Shown here: positions 36,661 to 50,260 of the stretch, piece by piece
Layout of the letters: each line of letters opens with the position of its first letter
Position numbering within the stretch: the stretch's first letter is position 1
From: Haematobia irritans
Lineage: Eukaryota > Arthropoda > Insecta > Diptera > Muscidae
Length of the DNA stretch: 64,000 bases
Direction of reading: 5' to 3'
Assembly (NCBI RefSeq): GCF_050003625.1
Contig: NC_134397.1
Coordinates: 226,362,537-226,426,536, forward strand
Position numbers and translations under genes: made by a program
Notes under the pieces: generated by a model
Told to the model about the DNA's origin: nothing
Seen by the model: only the letters and a program-made list of their open reading frames with translations
Databases searched by the model: none

Positions 36661-39660
36661 TTCAGGATTTGGATGGAATTTTCGATTTTTTTGGGGTGGT
36701 CATGAATTAAGCTCCTTTTCGCTGTAGGACGCATAGTTTAGGAGATATGAGCAAAACACGTTTTTCATATAAAAATTTCAATTTTTTCAGGATTTGGATG
36801 GAATTTTCGATTTTTTGGGGGTGGTCATGAATTAAGCTCCTTTTCGCTCTAGGACGTATAGTTTAGGAGATATGAGCAAAACAAGTTTTTCATATAAAAA
36901 TTTCAATTTTTTCAGGAATTGGTTGGAATTTTCAACTTTTTGGGGGTGGTCATGAATTAAGCTCCTTTTCGCTGTAGGACGCATAGTTTAGGAGATATGA
37001 GCAAAACAAGTTTTTCATATAAAAATTTCAATTTTTTCAGGATTTGGATGGAATTTTCGATTTTTTGGGGGTGGTCATGAATTAAGCTCCTTTTCGCTGT
37101 AGGACGCATAGTTTAGGAGATATGAGCAAAACAAGTTTTTCATATAAAAATTTCAATTTTTTCAGGATTTGGATGGAATTATCGATTTTTTGGGGGTGGT
37201 CATGAATTAAGCTCCTTTTCGCTGTAGGACGCATAGTTTAGGAGATATGAGCAAACAAGTTTTTCATATAAAAATTTCAATTTTTTCAGGATTTGGATGG
37301 AATTTTCGATTTTTTGGGGGTGGTCATGAATTAAGCTCCTTTTCGCTGTAGGACGCATAGTTTAGGAGATATGAGCAAACAAGTTTTTCATATAAAAATT
37401 TAAATTTTTTCAGGATTTGGATGGAATTTTCGATTTTTTGGGGGTGGTCATGAATTAAGCTCCTTTTCGCTGTAGGACGCATAGTTTAGGAGATATGAGC
37501 AAAACAAGTTTTTCATATAAAAATTTAAATTTTTTCAGGATTTGGATGGAATTTTCGATTTTTTGGGGGTGGTCATGAATTGAGCTCCTTTTCGCTGTAG
37601 GACGCATAGTTTAGGAGATATGAGCAAAACAAGTTTTTCATATAAAAATTTCAATTTTTTCAGGATTTGGATGGAATTTTCGATTTTTTGGGGGTGGTCA
37701 TGAATTAAGCTCCTTTTCGCTGTAGGACGCATAGTTTAGGAGATATGAGCAAAACAAGTTTTTCATATAAAAATTTCAATTTTTTCAGGATTTGGATGGA
37801 ATTTTTGATTTTTTGGGGGTGGTCATGAATTAAGCTCCTTTTCGCTGTAGGACGCATAGTTTAGGAGATATGAGCAAAACAAGTTTTTCATATAAAAATT
37901 TCAATTTTTTCAGGATTTGGATGGAATTTTCGATTTTTTGGGGGTGGTCATGAATTAAGCTCCTTTTCGCTGTAGGACGCATAGTTTAGGAGATATGAGC
38001 AAAACAAGTTTTTCATATAAAAATTTCAATTTTTTCAGGATTTGGATGGAATTTTCGATTTTTTGGGGGTGGTCATGAATTAAGCTCCTTTTCGCTCTAG
38101 GACGCATAGTTTAGGAGATATGAGCAAAACAAGTTTTTCATATAAAAATTTCATTTTTTTCAGGATTTGGATGGAATTTTCGATTTTTTTGGGGTGGTCA
38201 TGAATTAAGCTCCTTTTCGCTGTAGGACGCATAGTTTAGGAGATATGTGCAAAACACGTTTTTCATATAAAAATTTCAATTTTTTCAGGATTTGGATGGA
38301 ATTTTCGATTTTTTGGGGGTGGTCATGAATTAAGCTCCTTTTCGCTCTAGGACGTATAGTTTAGGAGATATGAGCAAAACAAGTTTTTCATATAAAAATT
38401 TCAATTTTTTCAGGAATTGGTTGGAATTTTCAACTTTTTGGGGGTGGTCATGAATTAAGCTCCTTTTCGCTGTAGGACGCATAGTTTAGGAGATATGAGC
38501 AAAACAAGTTTTTCATATAAAAATTTCAATTTTTTCAGGATTTGGATGGAATTTTCGATTTTTTGGGGGTGGTCATGAATTAAGCTCCTTTTCGCTGTAG
38601 GACGCATAGTTTAGGAGATATGAGCAAAACAAGTTTTTCATATAAAAATTTCAATTTTTTCAGGATTTGGATGGAATTATCGATTTTTTGGGGGTGGTCA
38701 TGAATTAAGCTCCTTTTCGCTGTAGGACGCATAGTTTAGGAGATATGAGCAAACAAGTTTTTCATATAAAAATTTCAATTTTTTCAGGATTTGGATGGAA
38801 TTTTCGATTTTTTGGGGGTGGTCATGAATTAAGCTCCTTTTCGCTGTAGGACGCATAGTTTAGGAGATATGAGCAAACAAGTTTTTCATATAAAAATTTC
38901 AATTTTTTCAGGATTTGGATGGAATTTTCGATTTTTTGGGGGTGGTCATGAATTAAGCTCCTTTTCGCTGTAGGACGCATAGTTTAGGAGATATGAGCAA
39001 AACAAGTTTTTCATATAAAAATTTAAATTTTTTCAGGATTTGGATGGAATTTTCGATTTTTTGGGGGTGGTCATGAATTGAGCTCCTTTTCGCTGTAGGA
39101 CGCATAGTTTAGGAGATATGAGCAAAACAAGTTTTTCATATAAAAATTTCAATTTTTTCAGGATTTGGATGGAATTTTCGATTTTTTGGGGGTGGTCATG
39201 AATTAAGCTCCTTTTCGCTGTAGGACGCATAGTTTAGGAGATATGAGCAAAACAAGTTTTTCATATAAAAATTTCAATTTTTTCAGGATTTGGATGGAAT
39301 TTTTGATTTTTTGGGGGTGGTCATGAATTAAGCTCCTTTTCGCTGTAGGACGCATAGTTTAGGAGATATGAGCAAAACAAGTTTTTCATATAAAGATTTC
39401 AATTTTTTCAGGATTTGGATGGAATTTTCGATTTTTTGGGGGTGGTCATGAATTAAGCTCCTTTTCGCTGTAGGACGCATAGTTTAGGAGATATGAGCAA
39501 AACAAGTTTTTCATATAAAAATTTAAATTTTTTCAGGATTTGGATGGAATTTTCGATCTTTTGGGGGTGGTCATGAATTAAGCTCCTTTTCGCTGTAGGA
39601 CGCATAGTTTAGGAGATATGAGCTAAACAAGTTTTTCATATAAAAATTTCAATTTTTTCA
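36660..39660 (+). repeat. 12-mer higher-order repeat, 1498 bp, two copies
   Basis: The module CGATTTTTTTGGGGTGG, AAAACACG, CGTATAG, AGGAATTGGTTGG/TTTTCAACTTTTT, consensus, TTATCG, two GAGCAAACAAG monomers, then GAATTGAGC, is present twice. ACACG lies at 36756 and 38254, exactly 1498 apart (twelve monomers minus 2). A private change in copy two is GATATGTGC near 38243. The second copy overlaps the next (1873-bp) repeat. Confidence 0.93.
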
Positions 39661-42050
39661 GGATTTGGATGGAATTTTCGATTTTTTGGGGGTGGTCATG
39701 AATTAAGCTCCTTTTCGCTGTAGGACGCATAGTTTAGGAGATATGAGCAAAACAAGTTTTTCATATAAAAATTTCAATTTTTTCAGGATTTGGATGAAAT
39801 TTTCGATTTTTTGGGGGTGGTCATGAATTGAGCTCCTTTTCGCTGTAGGACGCATAGTTTAGGAGATATGAGCACAACAAGTTTTTCATATAAAAATTTC
39901 AATTTTTTCAGGATTGGATGGAATTTTCGATTTTTTGGGGGTGGTCATGAAGTAAGCTCCTTTTCGATCTAGGACGCATAGTTTAGGAGATATGAGCAAA
40001 ACAAGTTTTTCATATAAAAATTTCAATTTTTTTAGGATTTGGATGGAATTTTCGATTTTTTGGGGGTGGTCATGAATTAAGCTCCTTTTTGCTCTAGGAC
40101 GCATAGTTTAGGAGATATAAGCAAAACAAGTGTTTCATATAAAAATTTCAATTTTTTCAAGATGTGGATGGAATTTTCGATTTTTTTGGGGGTGGTCATG
40201 AATTAAGCTCCTTTTCGCTGTAGGACGCATAGTTTAGGAGATATGAGCAAAACAAGTTTTTCATATAAAAATTTCAATTTTTTCAGGATTTGGATGGAAT
40301 TTTTGATTTTTTGGGGGTGGTCATGAATTAAGCTCCTTTTCGCTGTAGGACGCATAGTTTAGGAGATATGAGCAAAACAAGTTTTTCATATAAAGATTTC
40401 AATTTTTTCAGGATTTGGATGGAATTTTCGATTTTTTGGGGGTGGTCATGAATTAAGCTCCTTTTCGCTGTAGGACGCATAGTTTAGGAGATATGAGCAA
40501 AACAAGTTTTTCATATAAAAATTTCAATTTTTTCAGGATTTGGATGGAATTATCGATTTTTTGGGGGTGGTCATGAATTAAGCTCCTTTTCGCTGTAGGA
40601 CGCATAGTTTAGGAGATATGAGCAAACAAGTTTTTCATATAAAAATTTCAATTTTTTCAGGATTTGGATGGAATTTTCGATTTTTTGGGGGTGGTCATGA
40701 ATTAAGCTCCTTTTCGCTGTAGGACGCATAGTTTAGGAGATATGAGCAAACAAGTTTTTCATATAAAAATTTCAATTTTTTCAGGATTTGGATGGAATTT
40801 TCGATTTTTTGGGGGTGGTCATGAATTAAGCTCCTTTTCGCTGTAGGACGCATAGTTTAGGAGATATGAGCAAAACAAGTTTTTCATATAAAAATTTAAA
40901 TTTTTTCAGGATTTGGATGGAATTTTCGATTTTTTGGGGGTGGTCATGAATTGAGCTCCTTTTCGCTGTAGGACGCATAGTTTAGGAGATATGAGCAAAA
41001 CAAGTTTTTCATATAAAAATTTCAATTTTTTCAGGATTTGGATGGAATTTTCGATTTTTTGGGGGTGGTCATGAATTAAGCTCCTTTTCGCTGTAGGACG
41101 CATAGTTTAGGAGATATGAGCAAAACAAGTTTTTCATATAAAAATTTCAATTTTTTCAGGATTTGGATGGAATTTTTGATTTTTTGGGGGTGGTCATGAA
41201 TTAAGCTCCTTTTCGCTGTAGGACGCATAGTTTAGGAGATATGAGCAAAACAAGTTTTTCATATAAAGATTTCAATTTTTTCAGGATTTGGATGGAATTT
41301 TCGATTTTTTGGGGGTGGTCATGAATTAAGCTCCTTTTCGCTGTAGGACGCATAGTTTAGGAGATATGAGCAAAACAAGTTTTTCATATAAAAATTTAAA
41401 TTTTTTCAGGATTTGGATGGAATTTTCGATTTTTTGGGGGTGGTCATGAATTAAGCTCCTTTTCGCTGTAGGACGCATAGTTTAGGAGATATGAGCTAAA
41501 CAAGTTTTTCATATAAAAATTTCAATTTTTTCAGGATTTGGATGGAATTTTCGATTTTTTGGGGGTGGTCATGAATTAAGCTCCTTTTCGCTGTAGGACG
41601 CATAGTTTAGGAGATATGAGCAAAACAAGTTTTTCATATAAAAATTTCAATTTTTTCAGGATTTGGATGAAATTTTCGATTTTTTGGGGGTGGTCATGAA
41701 TTGAGCTCCTTTTCGCTGTAGGACGCATAGTTTAGGAGATATGAGCACAACAAGTTTTTCATATAAAAATTTCAATTTTTTCAGGATTGGATGGAATTTT
41801 CGATTTTTTGGGGGTGGTCATGAAGTAAGCTCCTTTTCGATCTAGGACGCATAGTTTAGGAGATATGAGCAAAACAAGTTTTTCATATAAAAATTTCAAT
41901 TTTTTTAGGATTTGGATGGAATTTTCGATTTTTTGGGGGTGGTCATGAATTAAGCTCCTTTTTGCTCTAGGACGCATAGTTTAGGAGATATAAGCAAAAC
42001 AAGTGTTTCATATAAAAATTTCAATTTTTTCAAGATGTGGATGGAATTTT
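38550..42050 (+). repeat. 15-mer higher-order repeat, 1873 bp, two copies
   Basis: Markers recur 1873 apart: the GAGCTAAACAAG monomer (AGCTAAA at 39621 and 41494), GGATGAAATTTTCG, GAGCACAACAAG, P-Q (39886, 41759) and AAGTGTTTCATAT (about 40129, 42002). Two changes are private to copy one: CGATCTTTTGG near 39555 and an extra T in CGATTTTTTTGGGGG near 40178. The right copy ends at the AAGCTAATTTTCGC monomer at about 42078. Confidence 0.93.
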
Positions 42051-43230
42051 CGATTTTTTGGGGGTGGTCATGAATTAAGCTAATTTTCGCTGTAGGACGC
42101 ATAGTTTAGGAGATATGAGCAAAACAAGTTTTTCATATAAAGATTTCAATTTTTTCAGGATTTGGATGGAATTTTCGATTTTTTGGGGGTGGTCATGAAT
42201 TAAGCTCCTTTTCGCTGTAGGACGCATAGTTTAGGAGATATGAGCAAAACAAGTTTTTCATATAAAAATTTAAATTTTTTCAGGATTTGGATGGAATTTT
42301 CGATTTTTTGGGGGTGGTCATGAATTGAGCTCCTTTTCGCTGTAGGACGCATAGTTTAGGAGATATGAGCAAAACAAGTTTTTCATATAAAAATTTCAAT
42401 TTTTTCAGGATTTGGATGGAATTATCGATTTTTTGGGGGTGGTCATGAATTAAGCTCCTTTTCGCTGTAGGACGCATAGTTTAGGAGATATGAGCAAAAC
42501 AAGTTTTTCATATAAAAATTTCAATTTTTTCAGGATTTGGATGGAATTATCGATTTTTTGGGGGTGGTCATGAATTAAGCTCCTTTTCGCTGTAGGACGC
42601 ATAGTTTAGGAGATATGAGCAAAACAAGTTTTTCATATAAAAATTTCAATTTTTTCAGGATTTGGATGGAATTTTCGATGTTTTGGGGGTGGTCATGAAT
42701 TAAGCTCCTTTTCGCTGTAGGACGCATAGTTTAGGAGATATGAGCAAAACAAGTTTTTCATATAAAAATTTCAATTTTTTCAGGATTTGGATGGAATTTT
42801 CGATTTTTTGGGGGTGGTCATGAATTAAGCTCCTTTTCGCTGTAGGACGCATAGTTTAGGAGATATGAGCAAAACAAGTTTTTCATATAAAAATTTCAAT
42901 TTTTTCAGGATTTGGATGGAATTTTCGATTTTTTGGGGGTGGTCATGAATTAAGCTCCTTTTCGCTGTAGGACGCATAGTTTAGGAGATATGAGCAAAAC
43001 AAGTTTTTCATATAAAAATTTCAATTTTTTCAGGATTTGGATGGAATTTTCGATTTTTTGGGGGTGGTCATGAATTAAGCTCCTTTTCGCTGTAGGACGC
43101 ATAGTTTAGGAGATATGAGCAAACAAGTTTTTCATATAAAAATTTCAATTTTTTCAGGATTTGGATGGAATTTTCGATTTTTTGGGGGTGGTCATGAATT
43201 GAGCTCCTTTTCGCTGTAGGACGCATAGTT
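42050..43230 (+). repeat. Consensus-like monomers between repeats
   Basis: About nine monomers of the TTATCG, CGATGTTTTG and consensus types with one GAGCAAACAAG copy (about 43111). The AAGCTAATTTTCGC variant at about 42078 is shared only with a monomer at about 52386, 10.3 kb away. No other sequence is present. Confidence 0.8.
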
Positions 43231-46200
43231 TAGGAGATATGAGCAAAACAAGTTTTTCATATAAAAATTTCAATTTTTTCAGGATTGGATGGAATTTTCG
43301 ATTTTTTGGGGGTGGTCATGAAGTAAGCTCCTTTTCGACCTAGGACGCATAGTTTAGGAGATATGAGCAAAACAAGTTTTTCATATAAAAATTTCAATTT
43401 TTTTAGGATTTGGATGGAATTTTCGATTTTTTGGGGGTGGTCATGAATTAAGCTCCTTTTTGCTCTAGGACGCATAGTTTAGGAGATATAAGCAAAACAA
43501 GTTTTTCATATAAAAATTTCAATTTTTTCAAGATGTGGATGGAATTTTCAATTTTTTGGGGGTGGTCATGAATTAAGCTCCTTTTCGCTCTAGGACACAT
43601 AGTTTAGGAGATATGAGCAAAACAAGTTTTTCATATAAAAATTTCAATTTTTTCAGGATTTGGATGGAATTTTCGATTTTTTGGGGGTGGTCATGAATTA
43701 AGCTCCTTTTCGCTGTAGGACGCATAGTTTAGGAGATATGAGCAAAACAAGTTTTTCATATAAAAATTTCAATTTTTTCAGGATTTGGATGGAATTTTCG
43801 ATTTTTTGGGGGTGGTCATGAATTAAGCTCCTTTTCGCTGTAGGACGCATAGTTTAGGAGATATGAGCAAACAAGTTTTTCATATAAAAATTTCAATTTT
43901 TTCAGGATTTGGATGGAATTTTCGATTTTTTGGGGGTGGTCATGAATTGAGCTCCTTTTCGCTGTAGGACGCATAGTTTAGGAGATATGAGCAAAACAAG
44001 TTTTTCATATAAAAATTTCAATTTTTTCAGGATTGGATGGAATTTTCGATTTTTTGGGGGTGGTCATGAAGTAAGCTCCTTTTCGACCTAGGACGCATAG
44101 TTTAGGAGATATGAGCAAAACAAGTTTTTCATATAAAAATTTCAATTTTTTTAGGATTTGGATGGAATTTTCGATTTTTTGGGGGTGGTCATGAATTAAG
44201 CTCCTTTTTGCTCTAGGACGCATAGTTTAGGAGATATAAGCAAAACAAGTTTTTCATATAAAAATTTCAATTTTTTCAAGATGTGGATGGAATTCTCAAT
44301 TTTTTGGGGGTGGTCATGAATTAAGCTCCTTTTCGCTCTAGGACACATAGTTTAGGAGATATGAGCAAAACAAGTTTTTCATATAAAAAATTCAATTTTT
44401 TCAGGATTTGGATGGAATTTTCGATTTTTTGGGGGTAGTCATGAATTAAGCTCCTTTTCGCTCTAGGACGCATAGTTTAGGAGATATGAGCAAAACAAGT
44501 TTTTCATATAAAAATTTCAATTTTTTCAGGATTGGATGGAATTTTCGATTTTTTGGGGGTGGTCATGAATTAAGCTCCTTTTCGCTCTAGGACGCATAGT
44601 TTAGGAGATATGAGCAAAACAAGTTTTTCATATAAAAATTTCAATTTTTTCAGGATTTGGATGGAATTTTCTTTTTTTTGGGGGTGGTCATGAATTAAGC
44701 TCCTTTTCGCTCTAGGACGCATAGTTTAGGAGATATGAGCAAAACAAGTTTTTCATATAAAAATTTCAATTTTTTCAGGATTTGGATGGAATTTTCGATT
44801 TTTTTGGGGTGGTCATGAATTAAGCTCCTTTTCGCTGTAGGACGCATAGTTTAGGAGATATGAGCAAAACACGTTTTTCATATAAAAATTTCAATTTTTT
44901 CAGGATTTGGATGGAATTTTCGATTTTTTGGGGGTGGTCATGAATTAAGCTCCTTTTCGCTCTAGGACGTATAGTTTAGGAGATATGAGCAAAACAAGTT
45001 TTTCATATAAAAATTTCAATTTTTTCAGGAATTGGTTGGAATTTTCAACTTTTTGGGGGTGGTCATGAATTAAGCTCCTTTTCGCTGTAGGACGCATAGT
45101 TTAGGAGATATGAGCAAAACAAGTTTTTCATATAAAAATTTCAATTTTTTCAGGATTTGGATGGAATTTTCGATTTTTTGGGGGTGGTCATGAAGTAAGC
45201 TCCTTTTCGACCTAGGACGCATAGTTTAGGAGATATGAGCAAAACAAGTTTTTCATATAAAAATTTCAATTTTTTTAGGATTTGGATGGAATTTTCGATT
45301 TTTTGGGGGTGGTCATGAATTAAGCTCCTTTTTGCTCTAGGACGCATAGTTTAGGAGATATAAGCAAAACAAGTTTTTCATATAAAAATTTCAATTTTTT
45401 CAAGATGTGGATGGAATTTTCAATTTTTTGGGGGTGGTCATGAATTAAGCTCCTTTTCGCTCTAGGACACATAGTTTAGGAGATATGAGCAAAACAAGTT
45501 TTTCATATAAAAAATTCAATTTTTTCAGGATTTGGATGGAATTTTCGATTTTTTGGGGGTAGTCATGAATTAAGCTCCTTTTCGCTCTAGGACGCATAGT
45601 TTAGGAGATATGAGCAAAACAAGTTTTTCATATAAAAATTTCAATTTTTTCAGGATTGGATGGAATTTTCGATTTTTTGGGGGTGGTCATGAATTAAGCT
45701 CCTTTTCGCTCTAGGACGCATAGTTTAGGAGATATGAGCAAAACAAGTTTTTCATATAAAAATTTCAATTTTTTCAGGATTTGGATGGAATTTTCTTTTT
45801 TTTGGGGGTGGTCATGAATTAAGCTCCTTTTCGCTCTAGGACGCATAGTTTAGGAGATATGAGCAAAACAAGTTTTTCATATAAAAATTTCAATTTTTTC
45901 AGGATTTGGATGGAATTTTCGATTTTTTTGGGGTGGTCATGAATTAAGCTCCTTTTCGCTGTAGGACGCATAGTTTAGGAGATATGAGCAAAACACGTTT
46001 TTCATATAAAAATTTCAATTTTTTCAGGATTTGGATGGAATTTTCGATTTTTTGGGGGTGGTCATGAATTAAGCTCCTTTTCGCTCTAGGACGTATAGTT
46101 TAGGAGATATGAGCAAAACAAGTTTTTCATATAAAAATTTCAATTTTTTCAGGAATTGGTTGGAATTTTCAACTTTTTGGGGGTGGTCATGAATTAAGCT

Positions 46201-47700
46201 CCTTTTCGCTGTAGGACGCATAGTTTAGGAGATATGAGCAAAACAAGTTTTTCATATAAAAATTTCAATTTTTTCAGGATTTGGATGGAATTTTCGATTT
46301 TTTGGGGGTGGTCATGAATTAAGCTCCTTTTCGCTGTAGGACGCATAGTTTAGGAGATATGAGCAAAACAAGTTTTTCATATAAAAATTTCAATTTTTTC
46401 AGGATTTGGATGGAATTTTCGATTTTTTGGGGGTGGTCATGAATTAAGCTCCTTTTCGCTGTAGGACGCATAGTTTAGGAGATATGAGCAAACAAGTTTT
46501 TCATATAAAAATTTCAATTTTTTCAGGATTTGGATGGAATTTTCGATTTTTTGGGGGTGGTCATGAATTGAGCTCCTTTTCGCTGTAGGACGCATAGTTT
46601 AGGAGATATGAGCAAAACAAGTTTTTCATATAAAAATTTCAATTTTTTCAGGATTGGATGGAATTTTCGATTTTTTGGGGGTGGTCATGAAGTAAGCTCC
46701 TTTTCGACCTAGGACGCATAGTTTAGGAGATATGAGCAAAACAAGTTTTTCATATAAAAATTTCAATTTTTTTAGGATTTGGATGGAATTTTCGATTTTT
46801 TGGGGGTGGTCATGAATTAAGCTCCTTTTTGCTCTAGGACGCATAGTTTAGGAGATATAAGCAAAACAAGTTTTTCATATAAAAATTTCAATTTTTTCAA
46901 GATGTGGATGGAATTTTCAATTTTTTGGGGGTGGTCATGAATTAAGCTCCTTTTCGCTCTAGGACACATAGTTTAGGAGATATGAGCAAAACAAGTTTTT
47001 CATATAAAAAATTCAATTTTTTCAGGATTTGGATGGAATTTTCGATTTTTTGGGGGTAGTCATGAATTAAGCTCCTTTTCGCTCTAGGACGCATTGTTTA
47101 GGAGATATGAGCAAAACAAGTTTTTCATATAAAAATTTCAATTTTTTCAGGATTGGATGGAATTTTCGATTTTTTGGGGGTGGTCATGAATTAAGCTCCT
47201 TTTCGCTCTAGGACGCATAGTTTAGGAGATATGAGCAAAACAAGTTTTTCATATAAAAATTTCAATTTTTTCAGGATTTGGATGGAATTTTCGATTTTTT
47301 GGGGGTGGTCATGAATTAAGCTCCTTTTCGCTCTAGGACGCATAGTTTAGGAGATATGAGCAAAACAAGTTTTTCATATAAAAATTTCAATTTTTTCAGG
47401 ATTTGGATGGAATTTTCGATTTTTTTGGGGTGGTCATGAATTAAGCTCCTTTTCGCTGTAGGACGCATAGTTTAGGAGATATGAGCAAAACACGTTTTTC
47501 ATATAAAAATTTCAATTTTTTCAGGATTTGGATGGAATTTTCGATTTTTTGGGGGTGGTCATGAATTAAGCTCCTTTTCGCTCTAGGACGTATAGTTTAG
47601 GAGATATGAGCAAAACAAGTTTTTCATATAAAAATTTCAATTTTTTCAGGAATTGGTTGGAATTTTCAACTTTTTGGGGGTGGTCATGAATTAAGCTCCT
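43230..47700 (+). repeat. CGACCTAGG cassette series with 748, 1124 and 1497-bp spacing
   Basis: Here the P monomer has CGACCTAGG, not CGATCTAGG, at about 43336, 44084, 45208 and 46705, and nowhere else that I saw. Comparable points on the cassettes are 748, 1124 and 1497 bases apart: six, nine and twelve monomers, each short by 1-3 bases. The added monomers are mainly the ACACG/CGTATAG module (ACACG at 44869, 45993, 47490). S is followed by CATATAAAAAATTC (one T lost) in three copies. TTTTCTTTTTTTTGG occurs near 44670 and 45795, 1124 apart. Confidence 0.92.
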
Positions 47701-48950
47701 CTTCGCTGTAGGACGCATAGTTTAGGAGATATGAGCAAAACAAGTTTTTCATATAAAAATTTCAATTTTTTCAGGATTTGGATGGAATTTTCGATTTTTT
47801 GGGGGTGGTCATGAATTAAGCTCCTTTTCGCTGTAGGACGCATAGTTTAGGAGATATGAGCAAAACAAGTTTTTCATATAAAAATTTCAATTTTTTCAGG
47901 ATTTGGATGGAATTATCGATTTTTTGGGGGTGGTCATGAATTAAGCTCCTTTTCGCTGTAGGACGCATAGTTTAGGAGATATGAGCAAAACAAGTTTTTC
48001 ATATAAAAATTTCAATTTTTTCAGGATTTGGATGGAATTTTCGATTTTTTGGGGGTGGTCATGAATTAAGCTCCTTTTCGCTCTAGGACGCATAGTTTAG
48101 GAGATATGAGCAAAACAAGTTTTTCATATAAAAATTTCAATTTTTTTAGGATTTGGATGGAATTTTCGATTTTTTGGGGGTGGTCATGAATTAAGCTCCT
48201 TTTCGCTGTAGGACGCATAGTTTAGGAGATATGAGCAAAACAAGTTTTTCATATAAAAATTTCAATTTTTTCAGGATTTGGATGGAATTTTCGATTTTTT
48301 GGGGGTGGTCATGAATTAAGCTCCTTTTCGCTCTAGGACGCATAGTTTAGGAGATATAAGCAAAACAAGTTTTTCATATAAAAATTTCAATTTTTTCAAG
48401 ATGTGGATGGAATTTTCGATTTTTTGGGGGTGGTCATGAATTAAGCTCCTTTTCGCTCTAGGACGCATAGTTTAGGAGATATGAGCAAAACAAGTTTTTC
48501 ATATCAAAATTTCAATTTTTTCAAGATTTGGATGGAATTTTCGATTTTTTGGGGGTGGTCATGAATTAAGCACCTCTTCGCTCTAGGGCGCATAGTTTAG
48601 GAGATATGAGCAAAACAAGTTTTTCATATAAAAATTTAAATTTTTTCAGGATTTGGTTGGAATTTTCGATTTTTTGGGGTGATCATGAATTAAGCTCCTT
48701 TTCGCTCTAGGACGCATAGTTTAGGAGATATGAGCAAAACAAGTTTTTCATATAAAAATTTCAATTTTTTCAGGATTTGGATGGAATTTTCGTTTTTTTT
48801 GGGGGTGGTCATGAATTAAGCTCCTTTTCGCTCTAGGACGTATAGTTTAGGAGATATGAGCAAAACAAGTTTTTCATATAAAAATTTGAATTTTTTCAGG
48901 ATTTGGATGGAATTTTCGATTTTTTGGGGGTGGTCATGAATTAAGCTCCT
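47700..48950 (+). repeat. Transition with the CATATCAAAATTTC series
   Basis: After the last ACACG module come consensus, TTATCG, TTTTTTTAGG, GATATAAGC/CAAGATGTGG, CATATCAAAATTTC (48504), AAGCACCTCTTCGC, GGTTGG with a short G run (here GGGGTGATC) and TTTTCGTTTTTTTTGG with CGTATAG. This is the order seen at 16 and 19 kb. It marks the right-hand limit of that family. Confidence 0.85.
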
Positions 48951-50260
48951 TTTCGCTCTAGAACGCATAGTTTAGGAGATATGAGCAAAACAAGTTTTTC
49001 ATATAAAAATTTCAATTTTTTCAGGATTTGGTTGGAATTTTCGATTTTTTGGGGGTGGTCATGAATTAAGCTCCTTTTCGCTCTAGGACGCATAGTTTAG
49101 GAGATATGAGCAAAACAAGTTTTTCATATAAAAATTTCAGTTTTTTCAGGAATTGGTTGGAATTTTCAACTTTTTGGGGGTGGTCATGAATTAAGCTCCT
49201 TTTCGCTGTAGGACGCATAGTTTAGGAGATATGAGCAAAACAAGTTTTTCATATAAAAATTTCAATTTTTTCTGGATTTGGATGGAATTTTCGATTTTTT
49301 GGGGGTGGTCATGAATTAAGCTCCTTTTCGCTCTAGGACGCATAGTTTAGGAGATATGAGCATAACAAGTTTTTCATATCAAAATTTCAATTTTTTCAAG
49401 ATTTGGATGGAATTTTCGATTTTTTGGGGGTGGTCATGAATTAAGCACCTTTTCGCTCTAGGGCGCATAGTTTAGGAGATATGAGCAAAACAAGTTTTTC
49501 ATATAAAAATTTCAATTTTTTCAGGATTTGGATGGAATTTTCGGTTTTTTTGGGGGTGGTCATGAATTAAGCTCCTTTTCGCTCTAGGACGCATAGTTTA
49601 GGAGATATGAGCAAAACAAGTTTTTCATATAAAAATTTCAATTTTTTCAGGATTTGGATGGAATTTTCGATTTTTTGGGGGTGGTCATGAATTAAGCTCC
49701 TTTTCGCTCTAGGACGCATAGTTTAGGAGATATGAGCAAAACAAGTTTTTCATATAAAAATTTCAATTTTTTCAGGATTTGGATGGAATTTTCGATTTTT
49801 TGGGGGTGGTCATGAATTAAGCTCCTTTTCGCTCTAGGACGCATAGTTTAGGAGATATGAGCAAAACAAGTTTTTCATATAAAAATTTCAATTTTTTCAG
49901 GATTTGGATGGAATTTTCGATTTTTTGGGGGTGGTCATGAATTAAGCTCCTTTTCGCTCTAGAACGCATAGTTTAGGAGATATGAGCAAAACAAGTTTTT
50001 CATATAAAAATTTCAATTTTTTCAGGATTTGGTTGGAATTTTCGATTTTTTGGGGGTGGTCATGAATTAAGCTCCTTTTCGCTCTAGGACGCATAGTTTA
50101 GGAGATATGAGCAAAACAAGTTTTTCATATAAAAATTTCAGTTTTTTCAGGAATTGGTTGGAATTTTCAACTTTTTGGGGGTGGTCATGAATTAAGCTCC
50201 TTTTCGCTGTAGGACGCATAGTTTAGGAGATATGAGCAAAACAAGTTTTTCATATAAAAA
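48950..50260 (+). repeat. 8-mer higher-order repeat, 1001 bp, two copies
   Basis: TCTAGAACGCATAG (GAACG at 48961 and 49962) and TTTCAGTTTTTTCAGGAATTGG (CAG at 49138 and 50139) recur 1001 bases apart. Between the two lie TTTTTTCTGGATTTGG, GAGCATAACAAG with CATATCAAAATTTC, and AAGCACCTTTTCGC with AGGGCGC, matching a monomer set near 17.2-17.45 kb. Confidence 0.88.
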
